Shown: one piece after another, positions 1 to 6,958 of the stretch | How the letters are laid out: each line of letters begins with the position of its first letter | Numbering within the stretch: the stretch's first letter is position 1 | Origin: Streptosporangium carneum | GTDB taxonomy: Bacteria; Actinomycetota; Actinomycetes; Streptosporangiales; Streptosporangiaceae | Direction: 5' to 3' | Assembly: GCF_027922005.1 (NCBI RefSeq) | Contig: NZ_BSEV01000018.1 | Span: forward strand, 121,216-185,215 | DNA: 64,000 nucleotides | Program-made: the position numbers and the translations under genes | The notes under the pieces: generated by a model | Databases searched by the model: none | What the model was told of the DNA's origin: nothing | Seen by the model: the letters and a program-made list of their open reading frames with translations, nothing else

Positions 1-1024
1 AGCCGTGGCCCAGGGCGATGGGCAGGCTCAGCAGCCCGCGCCGGTTGCGTACGTATTTGGCGATCTCCCGGACGAGACCGAGTCCACGGGAGCGTTCGTT
101 GAAGGTGATCGGCTGTCGTACCCGCCAGCGCAGCCGGGCGGCGAAGTGGTCCCGGAAGTTCTCGCCGACACCCGGGAGGTGGTGGATGACGGGCACTCCT
201 ACGGCGGTGAGGATCTCCGCTGAACCGATGCCGGAGAGTTCCAGCAGCTGGGGCGACTGCACCGTGCCCGCGCTGACGATCACTTCGCGGCGGCAACGGG
301 CCTGGTGGACCCCGCCCTTGTACCGGAACTCCACACCGGTGCAGCGTTTGTCGGCGAAGCGGAGCACGCCGACGTGCGCATCCGTCAGGAGAGTCAGGTT
401 CGGGCGATGCCGGGCCTGCTTCAGATAGGTGCCGGCCGCAGAGGAGCGGCGCCCCTCCGCGTGGTTGACCTGGTAGTAGCCGAAGCCTTCCTGGTTGCCG
501 GAGTTGTAGTCCGGGTTCTCCGGGTAGCCGGCTTTGACGGCCGATTTGAGGAAGGCGTCGCACAGTTCGTCGTGTTCGCGGGGGAGACCGACTGAGATCG
601 GGCCGTTCCTGCCGCGGTTCTCGCCGCCGATCTCGGGCGCGTGCTCCAGGCTCTTGAAGTACGGAAGCACGTCAGCCCAGGACCAGCCGGGGTTGCCGAG
701 CGCCGCCCAGTCGTCATAGTCCTCTTTCTGGCCGCGGACGTAGATCATGCCGTTGATGGCGTTCGATCCGCCCAGGAGCCGACCTCGGGGAATCCGCACG
801 CTGCGCCCCGCGATGGTCGGATCGGCGTCCGTCTCGAAGCACCAGTCATATTTCGGATTGCCCATCAGCACGGTTTCGGCCGCCGGGATGGAGAGGAGCG
901 GGCTGTGCCGTTCGCTGCCCGACTCGAGCAGCAGCACACTGATCGACGGGTCTTCCGTGAGGCGCCCTGCCAGCACACAGCCCGCGGCGCCCCCACCGAC
1001 GATGATGTAGTCGTGTGTCTTCAT
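1..1024 (-). CDS. GMC-family (choline dehydrogenase-like) FAD oxidoreductase, C-terminus cut by window edge
   Basis: Reading on the minus strand from an ATG at 1024, the protein opens with MKTHDYIIVGGGAAGCVLAG, the dinucleotide-binding GGGxxG motif of FAD enzymes. It continues with RGRLLGGSNAINGMIYVRG, the GMC signature 1 region, and AGTVQSPQLLELSGIG, GMC signature 2. GMC enzymes are flavoproteins that oxidise alcohols, usually to aldehydes. The C-terminal substrate domain, with the catalytic His pair, lies beyond base 1, so specificity cannot be judged. The start lies 11 bases after the dioxygenase stop, so the gene is the third member of the operon that begins at 3790. The family call is firm; the substrate is unknown. 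Confidence 0.9.
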   Translation of the reverse strand, partial: MKTHDYIIVGGGAAGCVLAGRLTEDPSISVLLLESGSERHSPLLSIPAAETVLMGNPKYDWCFETDADPTIAGRSVRIPRGRLLGGSNAINGMIYVRGQKEDYDDWAALGNPGWSWADVLPYFKSLEHAPEIGGENRGRNGPISVGLPREHDELCDAFLKSAVKAGYPENPDYNSGNQEGFGYYQVNHAEGRRSSAAGTYLKQARHRPNLTLLTDAHVGVLRFADKRCTGVEFRYKGGVHQARCRREVIVSAGTVQSPQLLELSGIGSAEILTAVGVPVIHHLPGVGENFRDHFAARLRWRVRQPITFNERSRGLGLVREIAKYVRNRRGLLSLPIALGHG

Positions 1025-1035
1025 GGCGGGCCCGC

Positions 1036-1890
1036 TCACGCCGCGGCGGAGGCCGACTGCCGACCCGAGATCGTGGTGCGGTGCATCAAGCGCGTGTGCG
1101 CGACGTCGTCGTAGTACGTCGCCCGGTGCATCGCGCTGCGGTTGTCCCACAGGACGATGTCGCCCGGCTGCCACTTGTGGCAGTAGGTGAACCGGGGCTG
1201 AACGGCGAACTCCTGGAGGAAGGTGACCAGCGGGAGGCTCTCCTCCTCGGGCATTCCCTCGATCCGCCACGGCACGTTGCCGCCGACCATGAGGGCCTTG
1301 CGGCCGGACTCCTCGTGGACACGGACGATGGGGTGGGCCACGTCGACCCACGCGGCGTGCTCCTCGGCGGTGGGCGCCGGGCGGTCGGGATAGTTGTACG
1401 GGCGAGACTGGATCCGGCTGATGACGACCTTGAGGTCTGCGATGCGGCTCTTGAGGGTCTTGGGCAGGGCGTCGTAGGCGGCGTACATGTTGGCGTACCA
1501 GGTGTCGCCTCCGACGGGCGGCACCGTACGGGCGTACAGCATCGAACCGGCCGGTGGATCGGTGAGGAAGTGGCCGTCGCTGTGCCAGACACGGCCGCTG
1601 TACGCCGAGCCCACCGGTTTCCCCTCCTTCTTGATGTTGGACAGAATCAGGATCTCAGGGTGCTCGTTCTCGTTGAACTGCGAGCGGGTGTAGGTGTAGA
1701 TCTCGCCGAATCGCTTGGTGAACGCGATGTGCTGCGCGGGAGTCATGGTCTGGCCCCGGAACAGGAGAATTGTCGTGTCCAACCATGCCTGGTAGATACG
1801 CTCGAAATCATGGTCAGACATGTCGCTCGTGACATCGATTCCGCGTACTTCAGTGCCGATACCATCGGTGATGGGTACGAGCTCAAGCAT
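1036..1890 (-). CDS. TauD/TfdA-family 2-oxoglutarate-dependent dioxygenase
   Basis: This 284-residue protein is the usual length for the TauD/TfdA family of Fe(II)/2-oxoglutarate oxygenases. The iron ligands are visible: WHSDGHF supplies His103 and Asp105, and the distal His255 is in NRSAMHRATYY. Arg267 or Arg271 in TRLMHR would bind the 2-oxoglutarate carboxylate. VLWDNRSAMH is the typical end-of-fold motif. The ATG is preceded by AAGGGAG at good spacing. It sits 62 bases after the asparagine-synthetase-like gene and just before the GMC oxidoreductase, so all three probably form one transcript. Hydroxylation or oxidative cleavage of the product of the upstream ligase is a reasonable inference; taurine itself is not implied. 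Confidence 0.9.
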   Translation of the reverse strand: MLELVPITDGIGTEVRGIDVTSDMSDHDFERIYQAWLDTTILLFRGQTMTPAQHIAFTKRFGEIYTYTRSQFNENEHPEILILSNIKKEGKPVGSAYSGRVWHSDGHFLTDPPAGSMLYARTVPPVGGDTWYANMYAAYDALPKTLKSRIADLKVVISRIQSRPYNYPDRPAPTAEEHAAWVDVAHPIVRVHEESGRKALMVGGNVPWRIEGMPEEESLPLVTFLQEFAVQPRFTYCHKWQPGDIVLWDNRSAMHRATYYDDVAHTRLMHRTTISGRQSASAAA

Positions 1891-1951
1891 GAAGGAACTC
1901 CCTTGGGTTTCCTGTGGGAAATAAGGTGTTCACAAGGTGCTCCGGCCGGCG

Positions 1952-3790
1952 TCAGCCGAGCGACACCCCGTATTCATGGACCCAGTTGTGCAGTTCGACC
2001 AGTTGAATCAGCAGCGCGGCCTGGTTCGATCCGCCCGGCAGCTCCGAACGGATCGCGTTGGCGCTTATCTGCCGGATGAGTCCGTTCATCCCCGCGGTGT
2101 CGAACAGCCCTGCCAGGGGAGACGCCTTGTCGTTGACAATCCACAACGCCTCGCGGATGAGCGTCCGGTCGTAGGAAGGGTTTTGGACATGCGGGTAGGC
2201 GCTTTTCTTCCGATTGACGGTGCCCGGCGGAAGAACATCCGCCATGGCCGCCTTGAGAAGGCCCTTCACGCCGCCCTTCGACTTCATGGCCCATGGTACG
2301 TTCCATGCGTACTCGACCAGCCGGTGATCGCAGAACGGCACCCGTACGTCCAAGCCCAGCGAGGCGCTCATGCGCTCCTTGCGGTCGAGGATGACGGCGA
2401 GCGGCCCGGAGAGGCCGAGATAGAAGATCTCCCGCATCCGTGCGTTCTCGGCGTCCTCGCCGGGCAGCCGGGGGACGTCCGACATCAGTTGGGAGTACCG
2501 CGCGCGCTCGTCCTCCTCCGGCTTGATCAGTGCGGTCAGTTCCGGGGAGAGATAGCGCGAGAGTCTGGGGCCGTCTCCGAGCCAGGGGAAACGGGCGCGC
2601 TCGACCACGTCCTGCTTGAAGAAGTAAGGGTAGCCGCCGAAGACCTCGTCCGCGGCCTCGCCGGTCAGCGCGACGGCCGAGCTGTTGCGGATCTGCCGGA
2701 AGAGGAGGTACATCGACGCGTCGAACTGGCCCCACCCCGGGAGGTCACGGGCACTGCGGGTGGCCCGGACGACGTCCAGCAGGTCATGCACCGTGGCGGT
2801 CAGGGTGTGGTGGCGGCTGCCGATGAAATCGGCGGCGGCGGCCGCGTAGGGCGCGTCGACGTCCGGGCGCAGCTCGGTGGCCACGAAGTGCGCTGGATCA
2901 CTCTCGAACTGTATGCAGTAGGTGTCGAGCGTCCGGTCGGCGTCGTCCTGGCGCAGCCGACGGACGGCGAGCGCCGCGATCGACGTCGAGTCGACTCCGC
3001 CCGAGAGCATGGCGCTGAGCGGCCCGGCCGAGGTCAGCTGGCGGCCGACGACGTCGTCCAGCAGATCCCGGACACGGCGCGCGGTGTCGTCGAAGGAGTC
3101 GTGATGGGGCTCGCTGGTCAGGCGCCAGTAGCGGCGTCGCGTCAGACCGGATTCCGCGTACGTCAGCACGTGTCCGGGCGGCACCTCGCGGAGCCCGGCC
3201 AACGGTGTCTCGCCGGGCATGGCCAGCCGCGGCTGGAGGGCGATCGGAAGCGCGTGGAGGTCGAGCCGCGCCTTGAAGCGCGGATTGGCCATGATGCCCT
3301 TCGGAACAGACGCGAAGAGAATGCCGCCGGGGTATTCGTAGTAGTAGAGCGGCTTGATCCCCAGACGGTCGCGGCCGAGCAGGACCTTTTGCGTCCGCCC
3401 GTCCCAGATCGCAAATCCGAAGACGCCGTTGACGCGGTCCACGAACCGGTCGCCCCAGAGCAGGTATGCTTGGAGGAGAACTTCCGGGCTGCCGCCGGTC
3501 TTGAGGAGTCCACCGGCACCTTCGATTTCGCGGGCGAGCTCCGGCAGGTTGTAGATGTCTCCCGCGACGGCGACGGCCACCGTCTCCGTTCCGATTCGCT
3601 CCTGTAGGGGCTGCTCAGCCGGGAGTCCGGAGACAGTCAGGGCTCGGTGGCCCAATGCGGCGTTCCGGGAAATCCAGATTCCCTTGGCATCGGGACCACG
3701 GCTCTGCATCGTATTCGTCATCGCATGGATGACGCTTTCCTGGGTGCCCAGATCGTGACGGAAATCAATCCAGCCCACCAAGCCGCTCAT
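1952..3790 (-). CDS. Asparagine synthetase B-like amide synthetase lacking the N-terminal glutaminase Cys
   Basis: The 612-residue protein has the two-domain layout of glutamine-dependent asparagine synthetase: class II glutaminase fold at residues 1-210 (RGPDAKG, LGHRAL, GDIYNLPEL) and a synthetase domain from about 230 with the ATP-pyrophosphatase motif SGGVDS at 263-268, TGEAADEVFGGY, and LDVRVPFCDHRLVEYAWNVP. The sequence begins MSGLVGW where AsnB has MCG: codon 2 is AGC, so the nucleophilic Cys exposed after Met removal is Ser. The ATG is fixed by AGGAG seven bases upstream. Loss of this Cys is known in beta-lactam synthetase, carbapenam synthetase and lasso-peptide cyclase relatives, which form amides without glutamine. 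An ammonia-dependent asparagine synthetase is the alternative. First gene of the operon with the dioxygenase and GMC genes. Confidence 0.85.
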   Translation of the reverse strand: MSGLVGWIDFRHDLGTQESVIHAMTNTMQSRGPDAKGIWISRNAALGHRALTVSGLPAEQPLQERIGTETVAVAVAGDIYNLPELAREIEGAGGLLKTGGSPEVLLQAYLLWGDRFVDRVNGVFGFAIWDGRTQKVLLGRDRLGIKPLYYYEYPGGILFASVPKGIMANPRFKARLDLHALPIALQPRLAMPGETPLAGLREVPPGHVLTYAESGLTRRRYWRLTSEPHHDSFDDTARRVRDLLDDVVGRQLTSAGPLSAMLSGGVDSTSIAALAVRRLRQDDADRTLDTYCIQFESDPAHFVATELRPDVDAPYAAAAADFIGSRHHTLTATVHDLLDVVRATRSARDLPGWGQFDASMYLLFRQIRNSSAVALTGEAADEVFGGYPYFFKQDVVERARFPWLGDGPRLSRYLSPELTALIKPEEDERARYSQLMSDVPRLPGEDAENARMREIFYLGLSGPLAVILDRKERMSASLGLDVRVPFCDHRLVEYAWNVPWAMKSKGGVKGLLKAAMADVLPPGTVNRKKSAYPHVQNPSYDRTLIREALWIVNDKASPLAGLFDTAGMNGLIRQISANAIRSELPGGSNQAALLIQLVELHNWVHEYGVSLG

Positions 3791-4180
3791 TGAATCATCT
3801 CCTGTGACACGCCGTCCACCTCCGCCGAATGTGAAGCAGAGTGGCGCTCGTTGGATTACTTTGAGTCAAGGTCGGGTCGAGTTGCGTGTTCAACTGCGAG
3901 ACTATCTCGGTTGGATCAAGGTTGCGCTGTAAACATTAGGTCAAGAGCTGACATGTCACAACCCTGGGCTGAAATAGTTTTCGACTGTTAAGGCTCAGGA
4001 ATCTTCCGATGTCTTGTCGAAGCGGAAGGTCGGCCGCGCCATTCCTTACGGCACTCTACCGTCCAGTACGGCGGTGAAACGGAGGCTGTCGGCGGCTTGT
4101 CCCGGCGTGAGCAGGAAGGACGGCGGGCAGGTGGGTCTTGCTGGTCGGCCGGCACCATGAGCGGCCCATTTTAGCGGTCT
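3791..4180. promoter_or_regulatory. Upstream region of the 3790 operon with repeated TTnnnTCAAG elements
   Basis: This gap is A+T-richer than its surroundings and must hold the promoter for the leftward operon. On the plus strand three related 10-mers occur: TTGAGTCAAG (3861), TTGGATCAAG (3911) and TTAGGTCAAG (3936), with starts 50 and 25 bases apart, which would put them on a similar face of the helix. A degenerate TTCAAC lies at 3889. They look like half-sites of an activator, but no regulator gene is adjacent. The distal part, from about 4046, is a transposase remnant listed separately. Confidence 0.35.
4046..4132 (-). pseudogene. Fragment of an IS5-type transposase
   Basis: The minus strand encodes FLLTPGQAADSLRFTAVLDG followed by RVP and a stop. 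LTPGQAADS is a familiar block of actinobacterial IS5-family transposases, just after the first catalytic Asp region. There are no flanking catalytic blocks and no intact terminal repeats, so this is a relic marking past insertion between the biosynthetic operon and the aldo/keto reductase. The identification rests on one short block. Confidence 0.5.
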
Positions 4181-4285
4181 TCAGCCGGACTTGGCGCTGT
4201 TGGCATAGTTATCGGCGTGCTCCTGCCTCGGTGTCGCTTTCGTCTGACTCTTTCGTCGGGGCTTTTTATCCCCTTTGTGGAGCAT
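4181..4285 (-). CDS. Tiny Lys/Arg-rich hypothetical protein (34 aa)
   Basis: An ATG at 4285 is preceded by GGGGGAGAAG at a normal ribosome-binding distance, a better signal than that of the longer 63-codon frame starting at 4372. The 34-residue product starts MLHKGDKKPRRKSQTK and ends NYANSAKSG. It is strongly basic, with no Cys and no membrane segment. The KGDKKxRR start loosely recalls the small ribosomal protein THX, but the length and the rest do not fit, so I do not assign that. It lies between transposase debris and the aldo/keto reductase. Whether it is expressed is uncertain; the ribosome-binding site is the main support. Confidence 0.35.
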   Translation of the reverse strand: MLHKGDKKPRRKSQTKATPRQEHADNYANSAKSG

Positions 4286-4495
4286 CTTTTTCTTCTCCCC
4301 CCTGACGAACCCCTCCAGCGGTTCCGGATTAATCGCCACCCTGGCGGCATTTTGGTAGGCCCGAGCTGCCATGGAATCAGGGCCTGAGCAGCAGTCGAAC
4401 GGCCAGGGGCGTTAGAGGATGTCTGAAAAATCCCCGAATAGGGATGATGGTGGCGTGGTGCCCCGTCTGGACGGGTGAGTGGGCGGCGAGGTCCG

Positions 4496-5605
4496 TCAAC
4501 CCCCGCTTTCGGACACCCAGTTCCGTACGGCCGGGGCGTACCCGCTCGGCTTGTCGCCGACCCTGACGCCGGGACTGACCAGCCAGCTCTGGTAGGCGGG
4601 CGTGAACATGCGGTAGAGCGACCGGGGCGGCACGGAACTCGCCTCGTCGAGCTCGGCGCGCAGCTCGGCCGGCAGCTCGAAGTCGAGGGCGGCCAGATTG
4701 GCGTCGAGCTGGTCCGTGTTGCTCGCCCCGATGATCGCCGAGGCGACCCCGGGCTGGGTGGCGACCCAGTTGACGGCGACCTGGGCCATCGTCACGTCGA
4801 GTTTGCCGGCGACGCTCTCGAGCGTCGCCAGAAGCCGCCATTCCCGGTCCGTCCACGATCCGCCGGGCGAGCCGTCACCGCCGAGCCGGCCCTCCCCGGC
4901 CAGGCCCTGGTCGGCGTGCCGGTACTTGCCGGTGAGGAAGCCGCCGCCGAGCGGGCTCCACGCGGTGATGCCGAGTCCCAGGCTCTGCCCCATCGCGACG
5001 TGCTCCACCTCGATCGTCCGGTCGATGAGGGAGTAGGGCAGTTGCAGGCTGACCAGCGGCACGAGCGAGTTGGCCTCGGCAAGGGTCTGGGCGCGCGCCG
5101 CGTACCAGCTGGGCACGTCGGACAGGCCCGCGTACCGGATCTTTCCCGCCCTGGTGAGGTCGTCGAAGGTCCGCATGACCTCCTCGACAGGAGTGATCCG
5201 GTCCCAGGTGTGCAGCAGGAACAGGTCGATGTAGTCGGTGCGCAGGCGGCGCAGCGACGCCTCGACCGCTCTGATCATGTGCTTGCGGCCGTTGCCCCCC
5301 GCGTTCGGGTCTCCGGGGGCGACGCTGTTGGTGAACTTGGTGGTGAGCACCACCCTGTCGCGCACCTTGGCCTCGGCGACGAGGTTGCCGAGGATGGTCT
5401 CGCTTTCGCCGGCGGTGTAGAAATCGGCCGTGTCGATGAAGTTCCCGCCCGCTTCGAGGTAGCGACGGAAGACGGGGCGGGCCTCGTCCTCGCTTCTGCC
5501 GTACGCGGCGTGGAAGCCGCCGGTGCCGAAGTTCATCGTGCCCAGCGCGATTCGGCTGACACGCAGGCCGGAACGTCCGAGCAGGTAGTAGTGGTTCAGA
5601 GACAT
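4496..5605 (-). CDS. Aldo/keto reductase
   Basis: The 369-residue protein has the AKR (beta/alpha)8 barrel motifs: IALGTMNFG near the start, FIDTADFYTAGESE with the catalytic Asp and Tyr, VLTTKF with the Lys, and IDLFLLHTWD with the His, completing the Asp-Tyr-Lys-His tetrad. Later ITAWSPLGGGFLTGKY and GASNTDQLDANLAAL correspond to the NADPH-binding end of the barrel. It resembles the YajO/general oxidoreductase subgroup acting on aldehydes or ketones with NADPH. It is monocistronic, reading away from the riboswitch region, and an inverted repeat at 5659-5674 lies 54 bases upstream of its start. The substrate is unknown. Confidence 0.92.
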   Translation of the reverse strand: MSLNHYYLLGRSGLRVSRIALGTMNFGTGGFHAAYGRSEDEARPVFRRYLEAGGNFIDTADFYTAGESETILGNLVAEAKVRDRVVLTTKFTNSVAPGDPNAGGNGRKHMIRAVEASLRRLRTDYIDLFLLHTWDRITPVEEVMRTFDDLTRAGKIRYAGLSDVPSWYAARAQTLAEANSLVPLVSLQLPYSLIDRTIEVEHVAMGQSLGLGITAWSPLGGGFLTGKYRHADQGLAGEGRLGGDGSPGGSWTDREWRLLATLESVAGKLDVTMAQVAVNWVATQPGVASAIIGASNTDQLDANLAALDFELPAELRAELDEASSVPPRSLYRMFTPAYQSWLVSPGVRVGDKPSGYAPAVRNWVSESGG

Positions 5606-5658
5606 GAGGGTGTTACTCCGTTCGAGGGTGGACTCGTGTCAGTGTGCGCGGCGAAAAA

Positions 5659-5674
5659 TGGACTAGCAAGTCCA
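5659..5674. promoter_or_regulatory. Operator-like inverted repeat upstream of the aldo/keto reductase
   Basis: TGGACT-AGCA-AGTCCA is a perfect 6-bp inverted repeat with a 4-base spacer in an A+T-rich patch, 54 bases before the reductase start. It is the right size for a TetR, MarR or HxlR-type dimer, but no regulator gene is adjacent. Confidence 0.4.
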
Positions 5675-5825
5675 GAAGTGGGCCCGGGGACGCGGGCGCG
5701 TGTTTCTCCGTGAACGCCGCCATGCCCGCGTTCGGGAAGGCGTCACCGCCGGTGCCGGGAGGGTGGAGAGAGCGCCCGGTTTTGCAGTCCCGTGAATCTC
5801 TTTTTCACCTGTGAGAAGATGTGCG

Positions 5826-5967
5826 CGTAGGTGACGGCGGATCGAGGAAGCCGGTGTGAGTCCGGCGCGGTCCCGCCACTGTGATCGGTGAGCGAGTCCC
5901 GAACAGGCCACTGCCCCACGGGCGGGAAGGCCGGGACGAGCGTTGACCCGAGAGCCAGGAGACTCAC
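5826..5967 (+). ncRNA. Cobalamin (B12) riboswitch
   Basis: The conserved core of the adenosylcobalamin riboswitch is readable on the plus strand: GAGGAAGCCGGTGTGAGTCC, then GCGGTCCCGCCACTGTGA (5858-5875), a CCACTGCCCCACGGGCGGG arm, and the closing AGCCAGGAGACTC element ending about 5965. These match the B12 box and the GGTG/CC pairing of the family. The limits are approximate. It lies 220 bases upstream of the ferredoxin gene and points into the peptide-SagB-transporter genes. High B12 normally represses genes behind this element. The expression platform is not obvious; GGATCTCCCCAAGAGAGGAA at 5997-6016 could pair around a ribosome-binding site. Confidence 0.95.
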
Positions 5968-6187
5968 GCGGTCGCCTCCTCACAGGAATTGGGGCGGATC
6001 TCCCCAAGAGAGGAACGGTGGTCGCCATGCCGCTCGTCCGGCGCGACGTCTCTTCCGGCGTCTGCCCGGCGGGTCCGAACCGGTGATCCGGCCGCCCATC
6101 CGCCGCGGGCACTCCGTCAGCACGCGCCACATCCTCCGGACCGGTGTCCGACCAGCCGGACCGCACGCGGAAAGGACGCGAACACGC

Positions 6188-6583
6188 ATGAGCAGGATCA
6201 CCGTCTGCCGGGGCTGTTGCTGCGGCAGCGCCCGCAAGGTGCCCGGCCTCGACCACGACGAGCAGCTCCGCCGCCTGTCACAGGTCGCCGACGTCCGCGT
6301 CAGCGACTGTCTCGACGTGTGCGAGCAGGCCAACGTCGTCGTCGTACGGCCCTCGCCCGCCGGGCGCGCCGCGGGTGGGCGGCCCGTGTGGCTCGGACTG
6401 GTCAACCATCCGGAGGCCGCGGAGGACATCGCCGGATGGATCCGGGCGGGCGGCCCCGGCCTCGCGCCGATGCCCGACATCCTCGCCCTGCACGCCCTCA
6501 CCCCGCCGGGCCGGGGCGGAGCGGGCAGAGACCGCCTCCTCCAGGAGTCCTCCGCGGTCCCGGCGGAGGGACCCCGTTCATGA
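6188..6583 (+). CDS. (2Fe-2S) ferredoxin domain protein, thioredoxin-like fold
   Basis: The 131-residue protein starts MSRITVCRGCCCGSARKVPG and contains DCLDVCEQANVVVVRPS. Cys7, Cys12, Cys41 and Cys45 are placed as in thioredoxin-like [2Fe-2S] ferredoxins; Cys10 and Cys11 are extra. Actinobacterial proteins of this type are often found behind cobalamin riboswitches near B12 genes, and this one is the first gene behind such an element. The start was chosen because it gives the family's usual N-terminus; the frame stays open upstream, and the ribosome-binding site (GGAAAGGA, 13 bases away) is weak. The likely role is electron transfer in cobalt or corrinoid metabolism, possibly to the flavoenzyme downstream. 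That link is inference. Confidence 0.85.
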   Translation: MSRITVCRGCCCGSARKVPGLDHDEQLRRLSQVADVRVSDCLDVCEQANVVVVRPSPAGRAAGGRPVWLGLVNHPEAAEDIAGWIRAGGPGLAPMPDILALHALTPPGRGGAGRDRLLQESSAVPAEGPRS

Positions 6584-6673
6584 CGAGCCGACGCTCACCT
6601 TCCCTCGTGACCGCCGCCTCGCTGAGGCGGGTGTGCGTGCAGGTGGCCGATGGTTCACACGAGGTCCGTACAT

Positions 6674-6694
6674 ATCAACAAATAATTCGTTGAT
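6674..6694. promoter_or_regulatory. 21-bp A+T-rich dyad, probable operator before the peptide gene
   Basis: ATCAAC at 6674-6679 and GTTGAT at 6689-6694 are perfect inverted arms around AAATAATTC; comparing the whole 21 bases with its reverse complement, only two symmetric pairs differ. It stands out in G+C-rich DNA, 97 bases before the peptide start. The size and composition resemble operators of dimeric metal sensors such as ArsR/SmtB proteins. It suggests a second control point, with its own promoter, inside the riboswitch transcript. The sensor is not encoded in the window as far as I can see. Confidence 0.5.
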
Positions 6695-6790
6695 TGCCGG
6701 GAACCGCCGGGGCTCAGCGGCCGACTACTGGAACATCCGCTACCCAGAACCGGAAGCCGACCGAGTCGTTTCCGGGAGAGGAGGATCGTC

Positions 6791-6862
6791 ATGATCAAGC
6801 CGCTCAAGATCGTGGTACGTCGGAAGAAGACCCGCAGCCGGTTGCTGAACAACCACGGCTGA
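6791..6862 (+). CDS. Putative 23-aa precursor (RiPP-like) or effector peptide
   Basis: A 23-codon ORF starts at an ATG six bases after GGGAGAGGAGG, the strongest ribosome-binding site in the area. The product begins MIKPLKIVVRRKKTRSR and ends LLNNHG: a short hydrophobic N-terminus, a cluster of seven Lys/Arg residues and an Asn-Asn-His-Gly tail, with no Cys and one Ser and one Thr. It is followed by a perfect 12-bp hairpin and then the SagB-type dehydrogenase, the arrangement often seen when a precursor peptide must be made in excess of its modifying enzyme. An exporter and importer follow. I do not recognise the sequence. That it is a modified peptide (metallophore or signal) is inference; a simple leader peptide is the main alternative. 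Confidence 0.6.
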   Translation: MIKPLKIVVRRKKTRSRLLNNHG

Positions 6863-6882
6863 CAGGTCCAGGCTGGTAGGAC

Positions 6883-6912
6883 GGTCGCCGCCGGGGGTTG
6901 CCGGCGGCGACC
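6883..6912 (+). terminator. Perfect 12-bp hairpin between peptide gene and SagB gene (attenuator-like)
   Basis: GGTCGCCGCCGG, six loop bases, then CCGGCGGCGACC form an uninterrupted G+C-rich stem in the 96-base gap after the peptide stop. There is no U-tract, so it is either a partial terminator or an mRNA-stabilising 3' structure. Either would raise peptide mRNA over that of the enzyme and transporter genes. Confidence 0.6.
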
Positions 6913-6958
6913 GGTCGGGTCAGATTGTCGTTGTACGACGTGAGCCGAGGGAGCGTGT

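Noticed and set aside
4181..4285. Tiny basic ORF as ribosomal protein THX
   Set aside because: Only the first few residues (KGDKKxRR) are alike; the remainder and length do not fit.
4377..4495. Insertion-sequence end near GAGGATGTCTGAAAAATC
   Set aside because: It resembles a terminal repeat and lies near transposase debris, but no matching inverted copy was found.
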